NCBI GenBank assembly: GCA_001692895.1 | Contig: KV748205.1 | Location: 1,888,798 to 1,952,797 of the forward strand | Reading direction: 5' to 3' | DNA length: 64,000 nt | Source: Cenococcum geophilum 1.58 | Taxonomy: Eukaryota; Ascomycota; Dothideomycetes; Gloniales; Gloniaceae | Shown: one piece after another, positions 47,134 to 59,700 of the stretch | Numbering within the stretch: position 1 is the first letter of the stretch | Layout: each line of letters opens with the position of its first letter | The notes under the pieces: model-generated | Databases searched by the model: none | The model's input: only the letters and a program-made list of their open reading frames with translations | Told to the model about the DNA's origin: nothing | Program-made: the position numbers and the translations under genes

Positions 47134-47299
47134 TATCCCTTAACCCGTCAAAATTGGTCCTTACGATATCGATAAGAGCCCACCAATCAAACCGGTCGAA
47201 TCAAGCCGCCGTTCTCAGAAATACAAAGCCTTTGACTTCATTGAGAACAATGTTCCGCACAGACCACTTACGCTAAGGACCTTGACGGGTTAAGGGATA
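47134..47299. mobile_element. MITE with 18-bp terminal inverted repeats, inside element D
   Basis: Terminal inverted repeats TATCCCTTAACCCGTCAA at 47,134-47,151 and its complement at 47,282-47,299 bound 130 bases of balanced composition that keep CA and TG dinucleotides. The outermost TA on each side fits a TA target duplication, as made by Tc1/mariner or pogo/Fot1-type transposases. There is no coding capacity, so it would move with help from a full-length relative elsewhere. It sits between protease and RT of element D and shows no RIP, so it probably arrived after RIP or was too short to be recognised. Confidence 0.8.
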
Positions 47300-47655
47300 G
47301 AGCCTAATATAGGTAATAACCCCTCTATAATGGAGACCCTACGGGGAACTGCCGGATAGGTCGCGGAGATATTATAGGGAGGCGGCGATCTTAAGGATCT
47401 TACGAGATAATTTAACCGTTATAGGTTACTCTAGCTTAAGCAATATACGGAGAGTATACTACGGCATCTTAAGTGCTGCGTTAAGGATTTCCCTACCCTT
47501 TACTAGCTACTGCATAAAATGGTATAACGTACAGTGGCAACCATGTATGAGCAACTACTATAGCGTATAACGCTGCCTGCGAGCATCCTAATGGAGCTCT
47601 AGGACCTACCCGACGATAATATAAAAGATAAACGCAACCCCAATTTATTAAATAT

Positions 47656-47803
47656 TGTCACACGGGAATGCAGGTGTATGGTGGTGTGAGGACTCCATAA
47701 GGTGGAGCAGTCACGAAGGATGAGAATATATACAACAGGCGAAAGCAATCACGTGATCTCAGGAAGCTCCTGTGGATGTCCACGTCCCCCCCCCCTACCA
47801 ACA
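47656..47803. mobile_element. Solo-LTR-like 148-bp insertion in element D
   Basis: Begins TGTCAC and ends CCAACA, with perfect 5-bp direct repeats AATAT on both sides (47,651-47,655 and 47,804-47,808). Removing it and one AATAT restores the reading frame of element D's pol region (NLLNIL then AGLRDLLRVFL), proving it is an insertion. It has balanced composition with CACGTG, a C10 run and many CA/TG dinucleotides, so it has not been RIP-mutated. No second copy occurs in the window, so solo LTR is inferred from TG...CA ends and the 5-bp duplication. Confidence 0.82.
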
Positions 47804-50800
47804 AATATTCTAGCAGGCCTAAGGGATTTACTAAGGGTATTTTTGGGTAGGAGAGTAAAAGTCCTACTACAGAACTTGGAGTATGATTATGTAATTAATC
47901 TAAAAGAAGGCAAATAACCACTAAACCTTCCTATCTACAACCTCTCGCGTAAAGAGCTTAAGATCCTATAGAATTACCTTAATAGGTTACTAGAAAAGGG
48001 GTAAATCCGGCCTAATAAGTCGCCGTTAGGCGCACTAATTCTCTTTGTCCTAAAACTAGATAGAACTATAAGGCTATACGTAGACTATTACGGTCTTAAC
48101 AAGATTATAATTAAAAACCGTTACCCACTACTACTGGTTAGTAAAATGCTAGATTAACTATCTAGGGCGAAGATCTTTATAAAGCTAGATCTATAAGACG
48201 CCTACTATAGGCTCTATATTAAAGAAGGAGATAAGTAAAAGACCGCTTTTAAGACCTAATACGGCCACTTTAAGTATCTGGTAATACCTTTCGGGCTAGC
48301 CAATACGCCTATAATATTCTAATTGTATATTTACAGAGCCTTAGGGGGACTAGTTAACCGCATATACGTTATCTATTTAGATAATATCTTAATCTACTTA
48401 GAAGATAAGGATTAATATAAGTAACACGTCCGCGAAGTACTAGAACGTTTAGATAATTAGGGCCTCTACGCTAAGGTATTAAAGTATATCTTTAACACTA
48501 AGCAGGTTAAGTTCCTGGGTTATATTATAACGCCTATAAGTGTAGTTATAGACCTAGTACGGGTGTAGATAATCTAGAAGTAGTCAGAGCTAGAGAGCTA
48601 CTGAGATGTTTAAGTGTTCCTAGGCTTTGCTAATTTCTATAGGCGCTTTATCTATAACTACTTAGATATCGCCCAACACCTATTTAACTATATTGCGGAA
48701 GCTTCCTAAGACCCAACCTAAGGAGTAAAAAGCTTAAAGGCGGTAAGGAAGAAAACTAAAAAGGGACTAACTAAATAGTATAAGCTATAGTTATAGCCTA
48801 GAAAGGTTTAGAAGGCCTTTTAGGAACTTTATATAAAGTTTACGGAAGCTTTATTACTGCGACATTTTAACCTAGATTAGCCATTAATAATAATTACTAA
48901 TGTATTAAATTTTGCCCTTATTGGTATCCTACTATAACCTAATAGGCATTTAGACGCTACCCAGCTCTATTAGAGACCAGTAGAATTTTATAATAAAAAA
49001 TTCTAGGGACCTAAAGTTAGGTATTATACCCACGATAAAGAACTGCTGGCTATAGTCGACTGCTTTAAATAGTGGTAATACTACCTTAAGCACGCGAGCC
49101 ATACCACTCGTATACTCTTAAATTACTATAATCTACGCTACTTTATAACTACAAAGGAGCTTATACTTTAATAAGCTAGATAAGTAGAGAAGCTTATACA
49201 ATTTAATTTTAAGATTAAATATAAGCTAGGGGAAAACAACCCTACTAATAAACCGTCACGACAGCCAGTCTATACTAAAGGCTTTAAAATAGGAGAAGGA
49301 AAATAGATAATAGATATCTTACTCCCTACATTATAGAATAAGCTCTAGGTGTGGGATGTTTAAGCACCTATAGCTCTATACACTAAGTCTTAGGCGGTAT
49401 AAGCCCTATCGGTTTCCACTAATATTCCGGCTAGTACCCGGTCTATTGCCGATAAGGGTCCGAATATACCTAGATAGGACGTCCCCGATATATTCTTAGA
49501 ACCTAGTAATACACTATCTCTAATTGCTAAGCTATCCCCTTAAACAAATAGTAAAGCTATAGAGTAATTGGAACTCGGAGCCCTATAATAACTAAAGGAC
49601 TTTAACCTTATAGCGGCCTTCTTAATATACGCGTATTAAAGAGTTATAAAATCTATAGTACTATCTAGTCTTGTACTTGGAGTAGTATAGGACAAAACAG
49701 CTTTTACCTAGGAACTATCTAAAGGGTTAACGGATCTCATCCGTGAGGTATAACGGAGGGACGCTTCCTATACCATTTTTAATGCAGAAGTAGACCGGAA
49801 ACGTAACGGAAAGGAAGCTGCTAGGCGCTACTATTAGGAACTAGACCTAATAGGCCTACTACATAGAGGTGGTAAGGTTTAGGTACTATAAGAAGTAAAT
49901 CTATAACAGAAGATTCTTATAAAGAATTACAATAATCCTCTAGGCGGCTACTATGGTTAAATAAAAACAGTGGAATTACTTTAGCGTAAATACTATTGGC
50001 TAAGGCTTAATTAGGAAGTAAAGGAGTATATTAGCCATTATAAGAAGTATTAAGTATATAAGATCCGCAGGTATAAGCCATAGGGTTTACTTAAATTAGT
50101 TCCCCTCGCTAGTAAGCTATAGTAATATTACGCTATAGACTTTATCACAGATCTCCCGCTATTTAAAGATGGCTAAGGATGAATATATAATTCGGTCCTT
50201 GTACTTATTAATAGGTTTTTAAAGTACATCCAATACCTTCCCGTTAATAAGATAATTAATATATAAGAGCTTACTAACCTAATTAAGGAGAAATGCTTTC
50301 TTAAAGTAGATTAGCTATACTCTATTATTACTAATAGGGGTAGCGTCTTTATAAGCTAGTACTAGTCGGATCTATACTTCCATTTAAAGATAGACTACTA
50401 TTATAGTACTGCTTTCTACTTATAGACGGATAGGTAAACGGAACGCCAGAACTAGGAACTAGAGTCTTACCTATAGATATATTTAAACTACTAGCAAGAT
50501 AACTAGTGCGAGCTACTTCTGTATATAGAGTACGCTTACAATTTAAAGTAATACGCATTATATAAGTATGCACCAATCTAGATTGCCTATGGCGTCTAAC
50601 TATTTAGGTTTAATAGTATACCCGACGATTACTAGCTAAGGCCGCATAATTAGTTATAGGATCCTACTGGGAAGTCTAAGGACATCCACTGGAGAGTATA
50701 AGGATACCTCTAGAAATAGGAGGAGTAATAGAAGTATACGAAGCAGAGCCTATAAGATGCCCAAGAGCAGTAGAGACTTTAGTATAACTGTAAGCACTAG

Positions 50801-52599
50801 GACAAGCATTTTAGAGTAGGCGATAAGGTTTTATTACGTTTAACGAATATTAAAACCCGTCGACTATTAAAGAAGCTTAATATAAGATACCTAGGTCCCT
50901 TTTAAGTTAAGGAACAAATTAGTAAGCTAGCCTATTATCTCTAGCTACCCCTATCTATGGCTTGTGTGTATCTAGTGTTTTATATAAACCTACTAGAGCT
51001 ATAGCATAGACCACCACCGGAAAAGAACTTCCGTCTAGGTCTAATTAAACACCCTAAAGTAGTAGGCGAGTGGTATAAGGTTAAAGCTATACTATATTAT
51101 AAGTCTATTAAGAACAAGCTTTAATTTAAAGTTAAATAGCTAGGCTAGCCCGCTAAGGACTCTATATAGGAACTAGAGGATTACCTTAATTATTGCGAAG
51201 ATATTCTAAAAGAATATTAGGACTAAGGTCTATAATCTACAAGTCGTAAAAAGCGCTCTAATACTATAGTGTCATCGCGACCTATAAAGAAAGCTTGTAA
51301 AAAGAGTAAATAGGTTAAATCGGATATAAAACGGACAGGCTCTAAAAACTATAGGGATAGGGCTACGGCCTAAGGCAGGATAGGTCCTTAGCCTTTTCAC
51401 ATATATAGCATAGAGTTAATAGGGCATTTTGCTAGAATTGCATTCCTATTTATTAATCTATACTAGGAATATTATTCCTAGGGCTTCTAAGCCCTTTCTA
51501 AAAGCCTTATAAGGCCTTCCCGAGCACCTAATTAAGGTCCTTAATTGCTACTATATATAAGAACAAATTCTAAAAGTCTAAACCATAAATGCCTAATCTA
51601 AAAAGCCACTACGCCTTATTATTATTAGAAGTAGGATTAGTATTTATCGGGCCACTAAGTAATAGCTAATAAGAATGGGATCTAGATGCCTTAGTAGGTA
51701 TATAAGTAGGTATAAAAATAGGGGTAGGACAATAAGGTGTAGCTAGAGCAGAGACTCTTAAACGCTTAATACTAATATTAGGTCTAAACCAATACTAACG
51801 AAGCTCTTAGGGAGTAAGCTTATAGTTAATAAAGATACGCTTAAGCCTAGAATAAATAGAGACGTTAGCTAGTTAGCACAGTCTAGAACCACTAAGACCT
51901 TATTACGGCAACTGTTAGTTACTTATCCGCTAGGTACCCAAAGGGTAACCTACTTAATACCGCATTATATTATACTCTTTTAAAACTTAACGCGCATACG
52001 CAAACTCCTTCCTATAGTAGACGGCAACCTTCTTTTTATTACCCCCATCTTTTACCCTATTCTTAGTATACTAACCTTACTCTCGCATTAGGCGTTACTA
52101 GCTAGCTTGCTAGGAATTATAGGCAATATAGATAGCCGTAGTATAGTCTTAAATTCGGCCAAGTTGTTTAGCATTTACGCTAGAATAAGAGAGAGCCTAG
52201 GCGATATAGTAGTTAAGGATATTAAAGGAACGTCGCCACTTAGGCCCAGGCTATTAAAGCTTAAAGTTAGTAATGGAAATCTATTAAGAATAGAAAAGCT
52301 TACCTTAACGTAACTGCCGCTCTTAGTACGCATGCATTAATTATAAGGACTAAAGGTATTGGATTTAACGTAGTATGTGTTATTATAAGCCTCTAAAATC
52401 CTATTATTAGATTTCTAGTCTTTTAAAGACGTGTAGGCAAAATTATTTAGGTAGGACCAGCACCAGTTACGAGTTAGTGGAGGTTAGGGTTCTATATATA
52501 AAGGTAGGGCTAGGATATACTATAGAATCTGCTTAGAAGAGTAGTTAGTAGAAAAATGAAGAGGTATATTAAATTATTAATAAAAAAGAAGAAAATCTT

Positions 52600-52632
52600 A
52601 ATAATATATAATAATAATAATAATAATAATTC
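52600..52632 (+). repeat. (AAT)n microsatellite
   Basis: A run of ataat/aataat repeats about 30 bases long, inside the accessory part of element D. Confidence 0.75.
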
Positions 52633-54699
52633 ATTGCTTAACGTCCGATTTAGATCCCTATTAGGCCCACGCGGACTACTCCTTATTTACATATAGGGAG
52701 AAAACTCAACTTAAGAAAGACTTAACTTGAGAAAACCCCATAATCCATCTCCTTGCCTCTTAGGACTTGCCTATAAGGCGCCTATAAGGCGCTTATAAGT
52801 CACCTATAGTGCTCTTACTACCTTACTTTTTAACCTCCTTAGGAACTACTGCTGCCGTAACTAGCCTACGGACGCGCTAGTATTGTATACTTTACTCTAC
52901 TACTATAGAGTTATTAGGGGGCGCCCGTTGCTCGCCCCCCCGCCCTCTATTATTATTTCCTTTATAACCCAGAACTGGCTTAGTATATTTTAGCTAATAA
53001 GCTGCTAGGTAACCGCCTTAAGGCCTTTTTATATTAAAAGCAGTGTCTTATAATTCTCTATGCTAGCTACTAAGAGCATTACTTTTTAGTTAGTGCGTAA
53101 GGGGTATAACAGTATTATATGTTTTGGTATCTGTCTTAGCCAGCTATATTCGCATCTTAGGCTACCTACTAAGATACCCACCTAGTAGAGCCAGTCTTTT
53201 AGTCCTATTATTCCTATTCTTAAGAGCGTTACTATTATATTTTCTGCCTTTATTAGGCCTTCTTAGAGCCCTAAGGTGTTTACCCCCTATAGCGTTAACT
53301 ATGCTACAGCTTAGGTTCCTCTTGCCTTAGTTAGCCTCTATACCTTTAACTTTTATATACCTCTCTAGCGTTAGTCTAGCCAGTATTATATTACAGTAGA
53401 TAGTTTCCCGGCGTTCTTTTATACTCTACTTTAGCTCCTTTCTCTCTCTTACTATTATCCTTACTGGCCTCTTACGCGTCTCCCTTTCTCCTTTATATAG
53501 GCCTAGGCCCTAAAGCAGTACTATTTTTCTTCTATTTTTTTTACCTATTTCTCTAATATATCCTCCCTACTTTAGGGTTATTAGTTTATTCTCCTACAAG
53601 GCGCCCTAGGGTCCCTTTATAGTTTATTTAGACGTGTCTTAATATACTTTATAATATTAGAGTTGCGTTTTTTTTACGCCCTTTATATTACAGCGGCTTT
53701 AATATATAGTTATAGGGGGGGAATATTAGCTTCCTTCTTAAGTAGAGCTGTAGCCGTTCGCTTATATCCGCCTATTATACTCTAAAGGTAGGCTGTTTAG
53801 CAGGTAGTTATATATTAACTAGTAATATAGTAGAGTTTAATATACCTACTTATCTAAGCCTCTACCCTAGTTTTCTAGTGCTTTAGTCCTAGTCTGTAAG
53901 CAGTTAGCTGCCACTACTACTTATATAGGGAATTTCACCATTCTTTTAGATATTTTATAACGGGTTATTAGCCTAAGTACTAGTTTACCCCCTAGTAGTC
54001 TATATAAGAGTCTCCTTCTAGAGTTAGTACGCTTTTGTATAGCTTAGGAGCCTTCTATAGCCTCTAGTTTTACGCCTTTTTTATTATTTCCGCTGGTATA
54101 GGCATAAGCTGCCATTTCCAGGGGTCGCAACTCCCGTCTTACGCGCCTACTAGCGTAGTTCTATAAAGGCGTTATAGCTACATCCTATAATACAAACTTA
54201 GGCATACTTTCTATAGTTAGGCCTAGCTAAAACCTTCCTACCTAAGTAACTTCTGTTTACTCCTTAAGTATATCTTGCTAGCGTACCGCCCTAGAGACGA
54301 ACAGCCCCGTCTATTAATATACCAATACGCGTATCCGTTCTCTTAAGCCATGTAGTAATCTCTTTAGCTAGGACGTAATCCTACCTACCTACTAGGTGTA
54401 CTAAGGGTTAGAGCCTAGCTAAGGGGTAAAGTCCTTAGAGCTAGCAGTAGCTACTATATACTATACCCCGTAGGAGATTCCCGTTTCGCATTACCTATAA
54501 GAGTCTCCTTATAATAGGCCGACTATGTTTTATAGAAGAGGGGCTATAGAGACACTAAGTCCCATACCGGATAACCTACTCCCCCCTCTCCTACTAACTA
54601 AGCTTATATCCCCTACTTTTATAAGCTAGCCTATATCTCTAACTATTAAGACCTTATCTAACTAGCCTATATTTCCCCTATAGCCTCCCCTATATATAT

Positions 54700-55015
54700 A
54701 TATTAGGTTATATACACCACGCCTATTAAGACCCTCCTATAAGTCGCCTTATATATATACGCATTAAGTTATATACACCACGCCTATTAAAACCCTCCTG
54801 TAAGTCACCTATAAGTCAACTATAGGTTAACTGTAAGTCGACTAAGTTATACGCTATAGGGCCGTCGAAGCTGGCCTATGTTTCCGCTACCTAGAGCTTT
54901 GCCCGTGTTTCCATAAGCCGTCTAGTCGCCGTCGCGTCGCCGTCGCGTTACTGTCGCGTCGCTGTCGTCTAGGTCGCGCGTACTACGCCTATTAAGACCC
55001 TCTTCTAAGTCACCT
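54700..55015 (+). repeat. Short direct repeats with a 59-bp spacing
   Basis: The block acaccacgcctattaa with the following accctcct(a/g)taagtc occurs at about 54,715 and 54,774, and again in shorter form (tacgcctattaagaccctc) at about 54,978. The first two copies are 59 bases apart and differ by transitions. A 12-base-type gtcgcgtcgccg repeat lies between the second and third copies, at about 54,925-54,970. Confidence 0.6.
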
Positions 55016-56572
55016 AGGTATACTAGATACTAAATAGGCCCTTATAGAGGGGCCTTAATAAGTTCTCTAGGCAGGGCCTTAATAAGTTTTATATAAAGTA
55101 TCTACGACGCGTTAACCTTAACAAGTTCTTATAAAAAGAGGTTCCCTATGCCCTCGCTATATCCTCTCGGTCTTAGAGCTAGTGTAAGCCTAAGGGTGTT
55201 CTGTTGTACGCCTAGGGCGCGTCCACGTTAACTAGCTGAGTAAGGCCAGTTTTAGGCCTAGCTGCGAGCTAGGTAGTTGTACATCGGGCGGTTTTTATAT
55301 CCTAGTTTCCCTTAATAGCCCCCCTAGATGGTATAGCAGGAGCCCTAAGTAGGGGCAGTAGGACTCCTAGTATTGTTGAGGGCGATATACGCGTCGCGGG
55401 CTTAACACTACAGAGTCGCAACACCAGCGCGCTGCGCGCGCTGCGACGGCTCTCCTCCATCGCCTCTGCACTTAGCCATCATAAGGAATGATTTCCCGAT
55501 GATATTTCTACCCGCGGCGACGTGGACGCGTATAGTAGGGCTTCGCGGGCCTTAATAATATATTAAAGATACGTCCAAAATTGGACGAAGGTTAATAATA
55601 GGAAAGTAAAGTATTAAGGAAAAGAAGCAGCTTAATAAGCAAAGGTGTCCTTATACTTCACCGTCTAATACCCTTTTAGTAAATAGCCGCAACCTTACTG
55701 ATATAACTCCGTTACAATAGCGCTATTTAAAAGGAAGGAAACACGCGTATAAGTTATTTAACTATTACTTCCTTATAAAAACTAACTACGCGGCCGGGGG
55801 AAGGTAATTAAAACGTTAAATTAAAGACGTATATAGGTTAAATTAGACCTAAAATAATACTATAGTATTAAAGAATAACGTCATAGACGTTCTTAACAAT
55901 CGTATAATAGCTACAATTACTATTGCGAAATGTCCCTATTTGCTAGGCAGTAGAGCTACGCCAAATATATAGTATAGGACCACCAGATTTAAAACCATAT
56001 ACACCAAATCTTAAGAGATAAGTCTCTTTAACTAACTAATTAATACCTTAACCGCATTTAATAGCCTAAGGGCAAATGCAAGAGTAATGCGTTAGTGACA
56101 TAAAGGATTATAAGAAAAGGATTATAAGAAAAAATTATAGACTATATCTTAGCAGTTAAAGATAACGGCAAGCTAAGGCTTTATCCGTTAAATCCTATAC
56201 CAAAAGGTTCTATAGAACTATACTAGAATACTAAATTGCCTATAACACTCGTGATTAATTACAGACTAGCATAAAGGCTTAGAAGCAGAGTTGTATAAAA
56301 ATCCCTATATTAGCCTAGGTAGTCACCGGCATGCTTCCGGTAGGCTTCTAATAGGTCTTCTAGCAATCCTCATATCTTTTCTCCAGTTACGTTTTTCCCT
56401 TATTAAGGTTTTTCAGGAGTTTAAAGTAGGGGTTAGATAGATAGATAATATATAGCGGCATACCAATACCTCTCTAATATCTCTCTAAACCTCTTCTAGA
56501 ATAAGCCCTTATAATCTCCCTACCGCAAGGTAATAGCGATCGGGGGCTGACTATAAGAAGGGGGGGGGGCAA

Positions 56573-56789
56573 TATAAGGGATATTATTGCGGACACCTTA
56601 GGTTGCCCTTAGGACAACCCCCAGATACCTCTTAGATGGTCGCCGGTTACGTATTAAAGGCACATACCCGTAGTATATAGTCTCTACAATCCCAGAGGCC
56701 TTACCTCCTTAAGGATTCGTCTCTCTTACCAATCTATCCTATTCCACAATCGTGTCCTTACAGCCCCCTATCTACAAGATCCCCTTACA
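56573..56789 (+). repeat. Element D 3' LTR
   Basis: Second 217-bp copy, preceded by the polypurine run and followed by the target duplication GATAT. The differences from the 5' copy go in both directions, so both copies were mutated independently. Confidence 0.9.
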
Positions 56790-59700
56790 GATATCTTATA
56801 AATAGACCGCTATTCTATTCTTTATTAGGGAGGGAGCTAGTGCAATAATAACTCGCTAACTAGCTTATTAAATTATAGAAGATTGCGTAAGAATTACCTT
56901 CTTACCATTATTATTATAACCTTAGATAATAAGCCTTAATTTCTTAAATAGGGCGTTAATAGCTTTGCCCTTAATCTTATGAACCATTCTTAACTTAAAG
57001 ATGCGAACTCCATTAAACTTAGTAGGGTTATACTTCTTAAATTTAAAGACTCCTCTTATAATAAGACTATCAATCTCCTATTTATTAGATGCTTAGAAAG
57101 GAGCTCTTAAAGTTATAATACAACCTTCCTTTTAGAGCTATTTTACGAGTTCGAAGTTAGCCTTCTCCTTAGCTGTTATAAAGGCTATTAATAGCTTAAC
57201 TTTATTCTTAATAGCGGCAACAAATTACTCTTTAAAATTAATAAAATATTAGCAATTTTATAATCCCTTTAGGCGACCTCTACCGCGTTATAGTTGCGGC
57301 GTATCTACTATAATTATATTAAAATTGTGGTCGCCTTCTAGAGCACGTTAATTGTAGTTCTCCTTTAAGGCATTTTCTATAGCATCCTATAAAGGCTTAG
57401 AACTATTATCTTTATAGTAAAGCTTAATAACAGTTAAATAGAATTAAGTAAGTCTATAAGGCATCTAAATAGTATAAGTTTAACTATTAATTATAATAAG
57501 TTAATATGGGCCTAACTATTCTCCCTTTTTACGCTATATGTATACCTTAGACTAGAGTAGTAGATTAAGCATAGTTAAGGTATTTAGGCCATTTCTTATT
57601 CCTAGTGCGTCGTTAACCTAGCATATAGCGTAGAGACATTATACCTCCTTTATTGCCTTGCGAATAGCCTTAACTTATTATATAATAGAGGAAGATAGTA
57701 GAGAATTGTTAGTTATTTAAGGGTAGGCGCTAAAGACGAGTAATATAGGTATAAGTCTATCCGGGCTAGCGGAATTATTAACGGCTTTAATAGTTATTTA
57801 TAAGGTAAGTTTTTTGCTAGCATCCTCTAGTTCTAAAGAGATAATTTTATATACGCGGCATAATAGCGTATAATATTATTCTACTTTTTTAATACTATTA
57901 TATGCCTTAATAGGGACTTCCTTAACCTTAATTACCATTGCCTTTATCTATTATTAAAACTCTATAGATAAGAAGTTCTTTTCTATATTATAGATAATTT
58001 AATTAGGGGGTCCTAGGTAGATATTAATCTAGTATAATTATAGGGTATTCTATGCGTTTCTAGCTAATATATTCTTTAAGAAACGTACGGCTTAGAAGGA
58101 GGTTAAGAAGTTAATAACTTAGAGTACTAGCTTACCGCTAAGGTATATAACATCAATAATAATATAGAAGTTAAAGTTGTAGTTATTTTTAAGGCTAAAC
58201 TTAAATCGACTAGGGGACTTCTAGTTTATTTAGTAATAATAGTAGTACTTTATAAGATACTTAATCGCCTTAACCTTAACTTTATAGCCTACTCGCTAAA
58301 GGACCCTAAGTAGTTAGTAAATAGATAGGTGGCTAAAGCGACGGTGTAGTTAACGTAACTCTAACTTAGTTAAGTGGCTTTAAGTAATACTCTTTTCTAG
58401 TTAATAAAGGAGCAACTAGGGGTAACCCTATTTGCGTATAACGGGCACCCGATTATCTCCCTAAATAAGTATATTTTTAAGGTTATTAAGCTTAACGCCT
58501 AATTAATTTATATCTCTAATGCAAAATAAAAATAGGGTATTTATAGGAATAATATAGAAAGTAATGCACCCTAAGGGGGTTTAGACCCTAATTGTGCTAA
58601 GAGAGATTATAGTACCCTTGCTAAAACAAATTATATATTAGCCTGCCGTTAAATAGTTAATCTAAATAGAGCTATTAAGCTGCTAAAGGGCTTAAACTTG
58701 GGGTTCTCCTACTATAGATACTCCTGCGGCTCTAGTGTCTAGTATAATACTATAAAAGACATTTACCGAGTATCTATTATTAAAGGAGAACGTAGAACTC
58801 TTCTATAGCTTATTAAAGATATCTAACTTCGTAATAGAGTGGAGCGTAGATTAGTTATTAAAAATAGTAACGGTTTATATACCATCTACCTTACCATACT
58901 TAGTAAAGTATTAGTTGGGTAAGTAGTCCTTAATTTCTATATCTATAAGGAGCTATTTGGCCTTATTAACCTTACCCTTAAGATCTTCTACGCCTTTATA
59001 TTAAACTAGAAAGCTTTAAAAGTAGGCCGTAGTAACCTTATAATTTCTAATATTTCTTATACTTTGGCAAAACTTATTATATGCCTCCTTTCGCTTATTA
59101 AGAGAATGCCTAGTTAACTAGCAATTTGGTTTCTTATAAACGTAGTACTTCTTTTAGTAATTACTTTAAAATAAACCTCTATAAGGGCCTCTACCTTTAC
59201 CTTACAGTTATTAATTATACCCTTTACCATATTATCTACCCCGGCCACTATATATTCGATTAGTTTAGTTCTAATTATATTAGTTAGGCGGGTTGATTAA
59301 AGTAGGTTAGAGTTAGGTATTAAATTGCTATACTTCTTAAAAGCGTAGAGCGGTGCTAATAGAAGATCTTAATTAAGCATATACTCCTTTATAAGTATTT
59401 ACAGGATTAAAAAGTATAAGGTTGTATTCTTTAACACCTTAGTATACGCTAATAACTTAATTATATAGGCTAAAATCCTCTTAATATAATTTAGATAAAC
59501 CACGTTAAATTATTTAAAGTTAATTAAAGAGCTTTTAAAGATAATTAAGCTGAGGGATACCTAGGTTTATAGCAATAATCCTTAAAAAGGTAGTCTCTTT
59601 CTATTCTAATATATACTGCTACTTATTCTCTTCTATTTTAAAGTAGTATCTTAACTTATATATTATATGGTTAAAATTATATCCTTTTCCTACTAAATGG

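Larger units (their letters stand above)
51240..56560. other. Extra 5.3 kb between chromodomain and 3' LTR of element D
   Basis: RIP-like, TpA-rich DNA with no recognisable retrotransposon domain. It includes a 68-codon frame at 52,107-52,313 and another at 53,124-53,330 (hydrophobic, Leu-rich), neither recognised. There is an AAT microsatellite, a repeated 59-bp unit near 54,700, a C/G-rich run at 52,917-52,945 and a CpG-rich patch at 55,180-55,560. It may be one or more further nested elements, or an unusually long 3' accessory region. I could not find LTRs or target duplications bounding an insertion. Confidence 0.45.
44599..56789 (+). mobile_element. Element D: Gypsy chromovirus nested in element B
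   Basis: Its LTRs are 44,599-44,815 and 56,573-56,789, each 217 bp with ends TATAAGGG...CCCTTACA (TG to TA by RIP). Target duplication: AATAT at 44,594-44,598 versus GATAT at 56,790-56,794, one G/A difference. Plus-strand translation, with many stops, shows gag from about 44,950, a protease-like block near 46,700 (NSGAEINLI-like), RT at about 47,920-48,640, RNase H at about 48,840-49,200, integrase at about 49,860-50,960 (GGYYG, KYYWLRLN and DFITDLPL blocks) and a chromodomain-like end at about 51,060-51,230. A purine run (agaaggggggggggc) directly precedes the right LTR and fits a polypurine tract. At 12.2 kb it is much longer than a usual chromovirus because of 5.3 kb after the chromodomain and two small insertions. 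Confidence 0.88.

Noticed and set aside
47702..47917. 71-codon open frame on the plus strand
   Set aside because: It spans the solo-LTR-like insertion and part of element D pol, so it is a chimeric frame and not a gene.
53124..53330. 68-codon Leu-rich frame as a membrane protein
   Set aside because: It lies in RIP-like DNA. A T-rich composition alone yields hydrophobic peptides, and no family is recognised.
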